NCBI RefSeq assembly: GCF_020715685.1
Contig: NZ_CP085840.1
Location: forward strand, 3,162,001-3,226,000
Direction: 5' to 3'
Source: Dermatobacter hominis
GTDB taxonomy: Bacteria > Actinomycetota > Acidimicrobiia > Acidimicrobiales > Microtrichaceae
DNA length: 64,000 nt
The notes beneath the pieces were generated by a model. It had not been told where the DNA came from, made no database searches, and saw only the letters and a list, made by a program, of their open reading frames with translations. This document shows positions 52,801 to 61,445 of this stretch, piece after piece. The stretch's first letter is position 1; the number at the start of each line of letters is the position of its first letter. The translations under genes and the position numbers were made by a program.

Positions 52801-53373
52801 GTGGCCGTCGACCGCAGCCGACTCTCGTTCCGCCGCCTCACCGACGAGGACCTCCCGATGCTCCACCGCTGGCTGAACGAGCCGGGGGTCGTGCGCTGGT
52901 GGGAGGGCGACGACGTCTCGTGGGAGGGGGTCCGCCGGCAGTACGGCGCCGAGGCGCGCGCGGCGGACTCGGTCGAGCTGCACATCGCCGAGCTCGACGG
53001 TCGACCGGTCGGCTGGATCCAGTGCTGGTTCCTGGCCGACGAGGACGAGGTCGACGGCTGGGAGGCGCGTGGCTTCGACCCCGTCGGGACCGCCGGCATC
53101 GACTACCTCGTCGCGGCGCCGGCCGAGCGGGGCGCCGGGCTGGGCACGGCGATGATCGACGCGTACGTGGAGCGCGTCGTCTTCGGCGACCACCCCTGGA
53201 TCACCACCGTCGGCTCGGATCCGGACGAGGGCAACGAGCGCTCGTGGCGGGCGCTGGCGTCGGCCGGGTTCCGCCCGGTCGGCCCGCTGGTCGACGGCGA
53301 GCGGACCTACCGGCTGATGCGACGGGACCGCCCGCCGGAGGGCGCCGGCGCCGCGCCGGTCACTTCACCGTGA
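52801..53373 (+). CDS. GNAT acetyltransferase, AAC(6')-like
   Basis: 190 residues. LSFRRLTDEDLPMLHRWLNEPGVVRWW at the N-terminus and GIDYLVAAPAERGAGLGTAMIDAYVERV, containing the acetyl-CoA pyrophosphate-binding loop, fit the Acetyltransf_8 group that includes aminoglycoside 6'-N-acetyltransferases and siderophore acetylases. The substrate cannot be told, and antibiotic resistance should not be assumed. The GTG start follows a leaderless -10 box. Its 3' end overlaps the SpoIID-like gene by 14 bases on the opposite strand. Confidence 0.85.
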   Translation: MAVDRSRLSFRRLTDEDLPMLHRWLNEPGVVRWWEGDDVSWEGVRRQYGAEARAADSVELHIAELDGRPVGWIQCWFLADEDEVDGWEARGFDPVGTAGIDYLVAAPAERGAGLGTAMIDAYVERVVFGDHPWITTVGSDPDEGNERSWRALASAGFRPVGPLVDGERTYRLMRRDRPPEGAGAAPVTSP

Positions 53374-54874
53374 CGTCGCGGCACCCGATCGGCACGCCCT
53401 GGCCGGTCGGCGTGTCGAGGAGCGTGACGCAGATGGAGCGCGTGCCGGGGGCGCCGTTCCACATGGCGGCCCAGCGCCCGTCGACCGTCTGGACCTCGCG
53501 GGTCGCGACCTCGGCGCCCATCGTCGACACGATGCGCACGCGCGGCGCTCCCTCGGGGTCGATCGCCACGCCGGTGACCGCGATCGTCCGTCCGCTCGCT
53601 CGGGCCAGCTCGATCGCCCCGCCGGGCAGGTTGACCGGCGCCGGACCGGCCGGCGCGCCGCCGCCGACGGTGAACTTCGTCGACATGAGCTGCGCCGACG
53701 GCGACGACGCGTTGATCGTCGATCGGAACGACGCGCCCTGGACGTCGCGGGTGCCGCCGGTGCCGACGAGCCGGATCGTGGCCTTGTCGACGCGACCCGA
53801 CACCCCGAGCGGTCCGAGCACCTGCACCGACGTCACCTGGCCGAGGCCGAACCACGCGCCGAGCTGGGCGCCGGAGTAGGACCGCGTCCAGGCCGCGTTG
53901 GGGTTGCCGCCGGTCAGGTCGGCCGGGTCGGCCACGCCGCGCAGGTAGGGCACCGCGCTGACCCAGACCGTCTCGCTGTTCTCCGTGAAGCCGCCCGAGG
54001 AGGCCGAGTACACGGCGTCGATCAGGCCGCCGCCGTAGGTCACCACCTGCGCGTCCGTGGCGTCGACGGCGGCGACCCACTGCGCGCCCATGGCGCCGGC
54101 CTCCTTCTCGTAGGCCAGGTAGGACTGGTCGGGGAGCCCGCCGACGATGTCGTACGAGCCGCCGCCCCCGGCTGCGGCGACCTTCTTCTGCGCGTAGGTG
54201 CGGGCTGCGATCGCCTGCGCCTTGAGCGCCTCGGCCGGCCAGGACGAGGGCATCTCGCCGAGCCCGTACAGGTACTCCTGCATCGAGGTGCTCAGCACCG
54301 CCCGCACCGAGCCGTTCCCGGTCGGGAGCAGGAGCACCGTGCCGCGGTTGTAGCGGTAGCCGGGGGGCGTCATCCGCATGGGTGCGCCGTGCACGTCGAC
54401 CATGACGGCGGCGGCGCTGGCGTTCACGCCACCCGACAGGAAGATCGTGCCGCCCGACGACGTGACGGTCACCGGCGCCGCGGTCGTCCCGAGCGACGGA
54501 CCGAACACGGCGGTGAACGACGTCGCCCCCGACGGGGCGAGCGAGAACGACGCCGAGGTGCCGAGCAGCACCCTGATGCCGGGCGTCGACGTCGTCGTCA
54601 GCGCGGTGCCGGAGTAGTAGTGGCCGAGGATCTGCGATGCGGACGAGCCCTGTGCGGCCCAGCCCCGCGCCCCCCACTGGCTCATGCCGACGCCGTGGCC
54701 CCACCCGGCGCCGGTGAACGTGAACGTCGTGTCGGCGGCGGCGATCGGCGCCGACACGCCCCACGCGCCCAGCGCCAGGACGAACGCCGCGGCCAGCACG
54801 GCGAGTCGCCGGCCCCGGCCCCCCGGTCCGGCGGGAGAGGGTCGGAGGGGCGCGGACGGGCGGACGGGCTGCAC
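53360..54874 (-). CDS. SpoIID/LytB-domain secreted protein
   Basis: About 504 residues. A signal peptide (RRRLAVLAAAFVLALGAWGV-like hydrophobic core, then APIAAADTT) precedes a SpoIID/LytB-type domain (about 50-400). The domain carries GAGWGHGVGMSQWGARG, TSMQEYLYGLGEMPSSWPAEALKAQAIAARTYA and SSGGFTENSETVW, in an order permuted relative to classical SpoIID. These proteins bind or cut peptidoglycan glycan strands. The C-terminal 100 residues form a small Ig-like domain. The start is uncertain: GTGs at 54874, 54928 and 54937 are in frame and none has a clear ribosome-binding site or -10 box; 54874 gives the shortest N-region. Confidence 0.85.
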   Translation of the reverse strand: MQPVRPSAPLRPSPAGPGGRGRRLAVLAAAFVLALGAWGVSAPIAAADTTFTFTGAGWGHGVGMSQWGARGWAAQGSSASQILGHYYSGTALTTTSTPGIRVLLGTSASFSLAPSGATSFTAVFGPSLGTTAAPVTVTSSGGTIFLSGGVNASAAAVMVDVHGAPMRMTPPGYRYNRGTVLLLPTGNGSVRAVLSTSMQEYLYGLGEMPSSWPAEALKAQAIAARTYAQKKVAAAGGGGSYDIVGGLPDQSYLAYEKEAGAMGAQWVAAVDATDAQVVTYGGGLIDAVYSASSGGFTENSETVWVSAVPYLRGVADPADLTGGNPNAAWTRSYSGAQLGAWFGLGQVTSVQVLGPLGVSGRVDKATIRLVGTGGTRDVQGASFRSTINASSPSAQLMSTKFTVGGGAPAGPAPVNLPGGAIELARASGRTIAVTGVAIDPEGAPRVRIVSTMGAEVATREVQTVDGRWAAMWNGAPGTRSICVTLLDTPTGQGVPIGCRDVTVK

Positions 54875-55003
54875 GGAGTCCGATTCGGCCCGCGTCGGGG
54901 CGGACTTGAGGTTGTCCGCCGGTGTCACCCGGCTCACCCCGAGATGGTCCACAGGTCGTCCCGCTGGGTGTGTCCGCCGCACCCGTGCGACGCTACCGGC
55001 GCC

Positions 55004-55768
55004 ATGCGCGTCGCCACCTTCAACGTCCGACACGGCCAGCCGCCGCGGTCGCGCCGCGCCGACCACGCCCGGCTGCTCGACGCCGTCCGGACGCTCGACG
55101 CCGACGTGGTCGCCCTGCAGGAGCTCGACCGCCGCACCCGTCGCGTCGGTGGCGTGGACCAGCCGCTGCTCATCGCGGAGGCGACGGGGCTCGAGGTCAC
55201 CTTCGCACGGGCGATCGACCACGACGGCGGGGAGTACGGCGTGGCCCTGGCCACCCGCAGCGCGCCCGAGTGGTCCGAGGTGCTGCCGCTGCCCGGCAGC
55301 GGCGAGCCGAGGGTCGCGCTCATGGCGCTGGTGGACGACGCGGACGTCCCCGCCGATGCGGTCGGCGCGGACCGGGAGGGCGGCCGCCGTCGAGCACGGC
55401 CCTGGGCGGTGGCCTGCACGCACCTGGCGACGGCGACCGACGTGGCGGTCGGCCAGCTCCGGATGGTGCTGGCGGCGGTGGACGAGCTGGCCGGCGACCG
55501 GCCCGCGGTCGTCCTCGGCGACCTGAACCTCGGCCCGGACCGCGTCGGCCCGGTCCTGTCGGCCACCGGCTGGGTCGCGGCGCCGAGCGGTCCGACGCAC
55601 CCGACGACCCGCCCGGATCGGCGGATCGACTGGGTCCTCGTCCGACGTGCGACGGTCCGCTCGGCGCACGTCGTCGACGTGCGCGCGAGCGATCACCTGC
55701 CCCTCGTGGCCGTCCTCGACGCCGCCGACCACCCCGCTCCCGTGGACGGGGGAGGGTCGGCTCCGTAG
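55004..55768 (+). CDS. Endonuclease/exonuclease/phosphatase (EEP) family hydrolase
   Basis: 254 residues, no signal peptide. The EEP motifs run in order: MRVATFNVRHG (metal-binding Asn), VVALQELDRRTRR (metal-binding Glu), ACTHLATATD, VVLGDLNLGP (catalytic Asp-x-Asn), RRIDWVLV and ASDHLPLVAV (final Asp-His). The set is complete, so a Mg-dependent phosphodiesterase acting on nucleic acid, phosphoinositide or sphingolipid-like substrates is likely. The product can be either a repair nuclease or a lipid phosphodiesterase. It is divergent from the SpoIID-like gene. Confidence 0.88.
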   Translation: MRVATFNVRHGQPPRSRRADHARLLDAVRTLDADVVALQELDRRTRRVGGVDQPLLIAEATGLEVTFARAIDHDGGEYGVALATRSAPEWSEVLPLPGSGEPRVALMALVDDADVPADAVGADREGGRRRARPWAVACTHLATATDVAVGQLRMVLAAVDELAGDRPAVVLGDLNLGPDRVGPVLSATGWVAAPSGPTHPTTRPDRRIDWVLVRRATVRSAHVVDVRASDHLPLVAVLDAADHPAPVDGGGSAP

Positions 55769-55806
55769 CCTTGGTCCTCGGGGAAGCGCGGGAGCGGGTG
55801 CGGCGG

Positions 55807-56688
55807 ATGCAGCGGATGGAGCAGGATCCGGAGGAGCTGGCGGCGGGCACTGCGCCGCGCCAGAGCGAGAGCGACCGGCCGCCGGTCGGCGAGCCGCTGG
55901 TGGTCTCGCGGCGCAACCCGGCGGCGCGGCCCGCGGGCGCCGACGGTGCCGCGGCCGAACCCGCCGCGGCCCCTGCGGCCCGCACCGACGATGCGCCCGA
56001 TGCATCGGCGGCGCGCCGGGCGGAGCTGGACGGCCGCGTCGCGCTGGTGACGGCGGCGGCCGGCGAGCTCGGCGGCGCGCTGGCCGCGGCGCTCGTCGAC
56101 CGCGGGGCCCGCGTACTGCTGGTCGACCACGACCTCGGCGGGTTGGTCGACGCGGTGGACGCCCTGGCGCACGGCCGGGCCGTCCCCGTCTGGTGCGACC
56201 TCACCTCCGACGCGGCCGTGGCCTCCGCCTGCGAGTTCGTCGCCCGCTCCGCCACCGTCGACGTCGTCGTCCACGTGGGTGAGGCGGCGCAGCCCGATGC
56301 CGAGGTCCGCCCGGACCTGGAGGACCGTTACGGCTCGACGGTCCGGGGACCGCTCGCGCTGGTGGGCGGCCTGGCACCGTCGCTCGCGCCGTCGGCCCAG
56401 GTGCTGCTGGTGGGCCCTCCGGTCCCGGCCGACGCCGACGCGCTCGACCGGGTCGCGCCCGAGCTGGTCCGCGAGCACCTGCCCGTGGCCGACGACGTCC
56501 GGGTGGCCCGGGCGGAGTGCGGCCCGGGCCTGGCCCCCGGCCTGTTCGCCGGTGCCGTGGTCGACCTGCTGGCGCGGGACGACGTCGCGCTGCGGCAGCT
56601 CGCGCTCGATGCGGTCGTCGACGAGGTGCCGACGACGCTGCCGGACGCCCTCGACGGGCTCGGCGGGATCGGAGACCCGCTCCGGTAG
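55807..56688 (+). CDS. SDR-like Rossmann protein lacking the catalytic Tyr-Lys motif
   Basis: About 293 residues. The N-terminal 65 residues are an Ala/Pro-rich, disordered extension. Residues about 70-200 form a Rossmann fold (RVALVTAAAGELGGALAAALV, RVLLVDHDLGGL, VPVWCDLTSDAAVASACEFV) similar to short-chain dehydrogenases. The usual YxxxK does not appear, and the NNAG strand reads VVHVGEAAQ, so classical SDR chemistry is unlikely. It may be a binding or regulatory paralogue. Three ATG/GTG starts within 20 bases are possible; 55807 is chosen. Its stop codon TAG forms the first half of the next gene's -10 box. Confidence 0.7.
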   Translation: MQRMEQDPEELAAGTAPRQSESDRPPVGEPLVVSRRNPAARPAGADGAAAEPAAAPAARTDDAPDASAARRAELDGRVALVTAAAGELGGALAAALVDRGARVLLVDHDLGGLVDAVDALAHGRAVPVWCDLTSDAAVASACEFVARSATVDVVVHVGEAAQPDAEVRPDLEDRYGSTVRGPLALVGGLAPSLAPSAQVLLVGPPVPADADALDRVAPELVREHLPVADDVRVARAECGPGLAPGLFAGAVVDLLARDDVALRQLALDAVVDEVPTTLPDALDGLGGIGDPLR

Positions 56689-56691
56689 CCT
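56686..56691 (+). promoter_or_regulatory. -10 element (TAGCCT) overlapping the upstream stop codon
   Basis: TAGCCT ends six bases before the GTG at 56698. Its TAG is the stop codon of the SDR-like gene. Confidence 0.5.
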
Positions 56692-56697
56692 GCGGGC

Positions 56698-57414
56698 GTG
56701 GCGAGGACCTGCATGCGACCGGGGTGCGACCGCCCCGCCGCAGCGCGGGTGGCCTTCGACCCCGTCGCCCTGCAGCTCTGGCTCGATCCGCTGTCGCGTC
56801 GGGCCGCACCGGTGCAGGAGCTGTGCGACTTCCACGTCGAGCGGCTGACGATCCCACGCGGCTGGACGGCGACCGATCGCCGTCCCGGCAGCCTGGCCGC
56901 CAACGCCGACATCGCGGCGATCGCCCTGCTCGAGCCGCCGGTCGACCTCGCGCCGTCCGCCGAGCCCGTCCAGCCCGAGCCGATCTCGGTCGAGCCCGAG
57001 CCGATCCTGGTCGAGCCCGAGCCGATCCCGGTCGAGCCCGAGCCCGTCGTGGCCCTCGAGCGCGAGCCCGAGCCCGTGGCGGTCGCCGATCACGAGCCGG
57101 TGCTGGTCGTCGAGCCGGAGCTGGACCTGGACGTCGAGCCCGATCCCGAGCCGGTGCTGGTCGTCGAGCCGGAGCTGGACCTGGACGTCGAGCCCGATCC
57201 CGAACCGGTCGTCGAGCCCGAGCCCGAGCCCGAGCCGGAGGTCGCCGCGGCGACCCCCCGCCCCCGGCGCCCGAGCGCTCGGCGGAGCCCCGCCCGCTCG
57301 TCCCGGAGCGCCGCCCCGTCGCTGCTGTCCCGGGCGTTCGAGCTCACGGGCCACCAGGAGTCGATCCTCACCCGCGCCACGCCCGACGCGGACCCCGAGG
57401 ACGCCGACGGCTGA
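56698..57414 (+). CDS. DUF3499-type protein with acidic Glu-Pro repeats
   Basis: 238 residues. The N-terminal 60 residues match the actinobacterial DUF3499 pattern (RTCMRPGCDRPAAARVAF, ELCDFHVERLTIPRGW), with Cys5, Cys10, Cys43 and His46 placed to bind zinc. Residues 93-180 are acidic Glu-Pro-rich repeats: three 7-residue units and then an 18-residue unit present twice (EPVLVVEPELDLDVEPDP). A basic Arg/Ser-rich segment and a short acidic end follow. The repeats are low-complexity and probably flexible; function is unknown. The GTG start is leaderless, with the -10 box overlapping the previous stop codon. Confidence 0.75.
   Translation: MARTCMRPGCDRPAAARVAFDPVALQLWLDPLSRRAAPVQELCDFHVERLTIPRGWTATDRRPGSLAANADIAAIALLEPPVDLAPSAEPVQPEPISVEPEPILVEPEPIPVEPEPVVALEREPEPVAVADHEPVLVVEPELDLDVEPDPEPVLVVEPELDLDVEPDPEPVVEPEPEPEPEVAAATPRPRRPSARRSPARSSRSAAPSLLSRAFELTGHQESILTRATPDADPEDADG
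56977..57204 (+). repeat. Coding repeats: 21-bp x3 and 54-bp x2
   Basis: Three 21-bp units (56977-57039) encode EPI-x-VEP. A 54-bp unit (57097-57150) is repeated at 57151-57204 with a single difference in its last base. Such near-identity points to a recent tandem duplication, in frame and altering only the length of the acidic region. Confidence 0.85.
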
Positions 57415-57426
57415 CCACCCGGTCAC

Positions 57427-57448
57427 CGCGCCGCCCGATGGCGGCGCG
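57427..57448 (+). terminator. 9-bp GC-rich hairpin after the DUF3499 gene
   Basis: CGCGCCGCC (57427-57435) pairs perfectly with GGCGGCGCG (57440-57448) around the loop CGAT, 13 bases after the stop codon. There is no T-tract. Confidence 0.6.
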
Positions 57449-57465
57449 CGCCGGTCGATGTCGAC

Positions 57466-57501
57466 CATCGGGCAGATGCCCGGGTGGGCATGTGCCCGAT
57501 G
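57466..57501. terminator. 16-bp hairpin with a 4-base loop
   Basis: CATCGGGCAGATGCCC (57466-57481) pairs with GGGCATGTGCCCGATG (57486-57501) except for one mismatch, with loop GGGT. It could be a second terminator or a structured RNA element. Confidence 0.5.
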
Positions 57502-57804
57502 CGGACAGGCCGCGGATCTGCGCAGGCTCCCCTCAGGACCGCCGACGGCGGTGTCGACCGGGGGTTCCACCGATGGCAGGGCTGTTCCTCGTCCACTTCC
57601 ACTCGTCGCGGTCGGCTCGGCCACAGGCCCGCGCCGTGCGCGACGTCGCCGAGCCCTGGATGCCGGTCGACGCCCGGGTCGCGTACGGCCCGTCGGGGGG
57701 CCGTGCGGCTCGTCCGGTCGAGGGGCCGGCGGTGCGCTCCGCGGGCGGGGGGAGCGGGACGCCGGGGCGTCGGGTCCGTTTCGGAGGGGTGCGAGGGCGG
57801 GCCG

Positions 57805-57810
57805 TATCGT
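57805..57810 (+). promoter_or_regulatory. -10 element (TATCGT), leaderless fumarase gene
   Basis: TATCGT ends six bases before the ATG at 57817, with no Shine-Dalgarno sequence. This is one of the clearest examples in the window. Confidence 0.6.
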
Positions 57811-57816
57811 GGGCCC

Positions 57817-59448
<1,632 letters not shown>

Positions 59449-59525
59449 ATCCGAACCTCGTTCGGAACTCGTTGCCCGGGGCCCCTCCGGTGTGGCACTG
59501 TGTCTCGGTTTGGAGGGAGCGTGCC

Positions 59526-60578
59526 GTGGGTCACATCCGAAGGATCATGTCCGTCGCGGTGGTCGCCGCGCTCGTCGCCGTGGCGGCCGCGTGCCAGCAG
59601 CCGCCGTCGGGCGGGGCGGCGTCCACCTCGTGGTCGATCAACCCCAGCGCGACCGACGCGCTGATCGCCGGCGACTCCGTCTCGACCCACCAGGCGTACC
59701 TGCCGATCGGCGCGGCGCAGAACAAGCTCGCCGTCATCCTGCCCGGCACCAGCGCCACGACCCTCGCCTTCAGCGAGCTGGCCACCGTCCTGCGCCGCTC
59801 CGGCTTCCACGTGATCGTCCTGCGGTACCCGAGCTCGCTCGGCACCACGGGCGCCTGCCCCGACGCCGGGGCCGCCACCTACCCGGACTGCTTCCGGGTC
59901 TTCCGCTCCGAGGTCGTGTTCGGCTCGGACGTGCAGGATCCGATCGGTGACACCTACGACCACCCGATCGCCGCGGTGAACGCGCCGAACTCTGTCGTCA
60001 ACCGGCTCACCAAGCTGCTCGACCACCTCGTGCAGCTCGCCCCGACGGCCGGCTGGGACAAGTTCCAGTACCGCACCGGGGCCGGCGTCTGCACCCAGGT
60101 CGACGGGACCTACGGCGGGTGCGCGATCAACTGGACCAAGGTGACCGCGGTCGGGCACTCCCAGGGCGCCGGGGTCGGCCTCTACCTCGCCAAGTTCTTC
60201 CCGCTCGCCCGCGTCGTGATGCTGTCCGGCAGCTTCGACGCCTACGACCTCGGTGGCGGCAGCTTCGCCGTCGCCCCGTGGATCACCGAGGCGCCGCTCG
60301 TCGTGGCGCCGGCCGACATCCGGACGCTGCTCCACACGTCGGACCCGGCGCTCGGCCGGATGCGTGCGGTCGCCTCAGCGCTCGGCATCCCCGGCAGCGA
60401 GGTGAACGTCACGACCTCGAGCCCGCCCTACGGGGGCAGCAAGCGGCTCGTCACGTCCCTCGCGTCGTCGTGCGGGCTGTGGGACTCGTCGCCGAGCCAC
60501 AACTCGACCGCGGTCGACGCGTGCGCGCCCGACCAGGCCTACGACGCGGCGTGGACCTATCTGGCCACCGCCTCCTGA
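59526..60578 (+). CDS. Alpha/beta-hydrolase-like serine esterase lipoprotein
   Basis: 350 residues. A signal peptide ends in a lipobox (VAVAAAC, Cys about 23), and a short Gly/Ser linker follows. Residues about 50-300 have the alpha/beta-hydrolase features: an early strand-loop LAVILPGTSATTLAF, and the nucleophile elbow AVGHSQGAGVGLYLA (GxSxG). The catalytic His may be in DSSPSHNSTAVDAC near the C-terminus. Several cysteines suggest disulfides, fitting an extracytoplasmic esterase. GTG 59526 has GGAGG at a good distance and leaves the signal peptide intact; ATG 59547 is the alternative. Confidence 0.8.
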   Translation: MGHIRRIMSVAVVAALVAVAAACQQPPSGGAASTSWSINPSATDALIAGDSVSTHQAYLPIGAAQNKLAVILPGTSATTLAFSELATVLRRSGFHVIVLRYPSSLGTTGACPDAGAATYPDCFRVFRSEVVFGSDVQDPIGDTYDHPIAAVNAPNSVVNRLTKLLDHLVQLAPTAGWDKFQYRTGAGVCTQVDGTYGGCAINWTKVTAVGHSQGAGVGLYLAKFFPLARVVMLSGSFDAYDLGGGSFAVAPWITEAPLVVAPADIRTLLHTSDPALGRMRAVASALGIPGSEVNVTTSSPPYGGSKRLVTSLASSCGLWDSSPSHNSTAVDACAPDQAYDAAWTYLATAS

Positions 60579-60637
60579 TCGGCTGAGGGCGCCCGGGCGC
60601 CGTCCCCGCCGGCCCCGGTCGGAGCAGACTGCGCGCC

Positions 60638-61249
60638 GTGGACGTCACGCTGTTCACCAACCTGCTCGGCGCGTTCGGGCTCGGCGCCGCCTCGGGCCTG
60701 AACCCGTGGATCCCGCTGCTCGGGCTCGGCGTGGCGCAGCGGACCGGGATCGTGGAGCTGTCGTCGAACTTCGACTGGCTGGGCGCCACGGCCACGCTCG
60801 CGGTGCTGGGCGGGCTGTTCGTGCTCGACCTCATCGGCGACAAGGTGGCGGCGATCGACTCCGTGCTGCACGTGGTCGGTCTGGTCGTGGCACCGGTGTC
60901 CGGGGCCATCGTGTTCTCGGCGCAGGAGAACCTCCTGAGCGGGACGCACCCGGTGCTGGCGGGCGGGGTCGGCCTCGTGCTCGGCGGGACCGTGCAGGCG
61001 GCGAGGGGGACGCTGCGGCCGGCGGTCACCGCGACGACGGGTGGGTTGGGCAACCCGGTCGTGAGCGCCATCGAGGACGTGGTGTCGACCGTCCTCACGG
61101 TCCTCGCGGTGCTGGTGCCCGTCCTCGCGTTCCTCGTGCTGGTCGGGCTGGTGGTGTGGGCGGTGGTGCTGTTCCGCCGCTGGCGGCTCAGGCGGCGGTC
61201 GGCCGGTTCGCCTCGCACGCCCGCGCCAGGGCCGCCTGCGTGGCCCTGA
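60638..61249 (+). CDS. DUF4126 family membrane protein
   Basis: 203 residues, about four to five membrane helices. The signature GAASGLNPWIPLLGLGVAQR lies near the N-terminus, with LDLIGDKVAAIDSVLHVVGL and a GTVQAARGTLRPAVTATTGGLGNP loop, as in DUF4126 proteins. The C-terminal tail is Arg- and Pro-rich. The function of the family is unknown. The start is GTG; a CAGACT hexamer ends seven bases upstream, which could be a weak leaderless promoter. The last 62 bases overlap a possible small gene on the other strand. Confidence 0.85.
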   Translation: MDVTLFTNLLGAFGLGAASGLNPWIPLLGLGVAQRTGIVELSSNFDWLGATATLAVLGGLFVLDLIGDKVAAIDSVLHVVGLVVAPVSGAIVFSAQENLLSGTHPVLAGGVGLVLGGTVQAARGTLRPAVTATTGGLGNPVVSAIEDVVSTVLTVLAVLVPVLAFLVLVGLVVWAVVLFRRWRLRRRSAGSPRTPAPGPPAWP

Positions 61250-61328
61250 AGGTCCGCATCTGGCGCTCGGCCGGGGAGGTCGAGCGACGGAACACCCACG
61301 CGATGCGATCGACGAGCTGCGTTGCCAT
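61188..61328 (-). CDS. Possible small basic protein antisense to the DUF4126 3' end
   Basis: 46 residues: a frame from ATG 61328 (with GGGAGG just two bases upstream, unusually close) reading MATQLVDRIAWVFRR and then an Arg/Ala-rich helix to 61188. It has few low-complexity features and could encode a small helical protein. The overlap with the DUF4126 tail, which itself is low-complexity, leaves either frame open to doubt. Confidence 0.3.
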   Translation of the reverse strand: MATQLVDRIAWVFRRSTSPAERQMRTFRATQAALARACEANRPTAA

Positions 61329-61445
61329 GTCCTCCCATCGGCGGCGCCGTCCGGGGATCAAGCAGTCGCGTGCTGGCGCCCGGGCGCACCGCGTACGGTG
61401 AGGCCCGCGCCCCGGGGGAGCGCGCCGCATCCAGGGGGACACGTC

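Larger units (their letters stand above)
57415..57804. other. 390-bp gap without a confident gene, rich in hairpins
   Basis: Between the DUF3499 gene and fumarase. The first 90 bases hold two strong hairpins (listed as terminators). From 57573 a frame starts [20 protein letters not shown], which is protein-like for about 20 residues (resembling the first strand of thioredoxin-like proteins) but then becomes Arg/Gly-rich and runs through the fumarase start out of frame. It may be a gene remnant; no confident call is made. Confidence 0.4.

Noticed and set aside
52801-53373. Aminoglycoside-resistance gene
   Set aside because: The fold resembles AAC(6') but siderophore acetylases share it, and nothing in the context shows an antibiotic substrate.
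56977-57204. CRISPR array
   Set aside because: The tandem units are contiguous, lie in frame within a gene and have no unique spacers; there are no cas genes.
57573-57816. Frame starting [17 protein letters not shown] before fumarase, considered as a thioredoxin-like gene
   Set aside because: Only about 20 residues look protein-like; the rest is Arg/Gly-rich, and it runs through the fumarase start in another frame. Kept only as a possible remnant.
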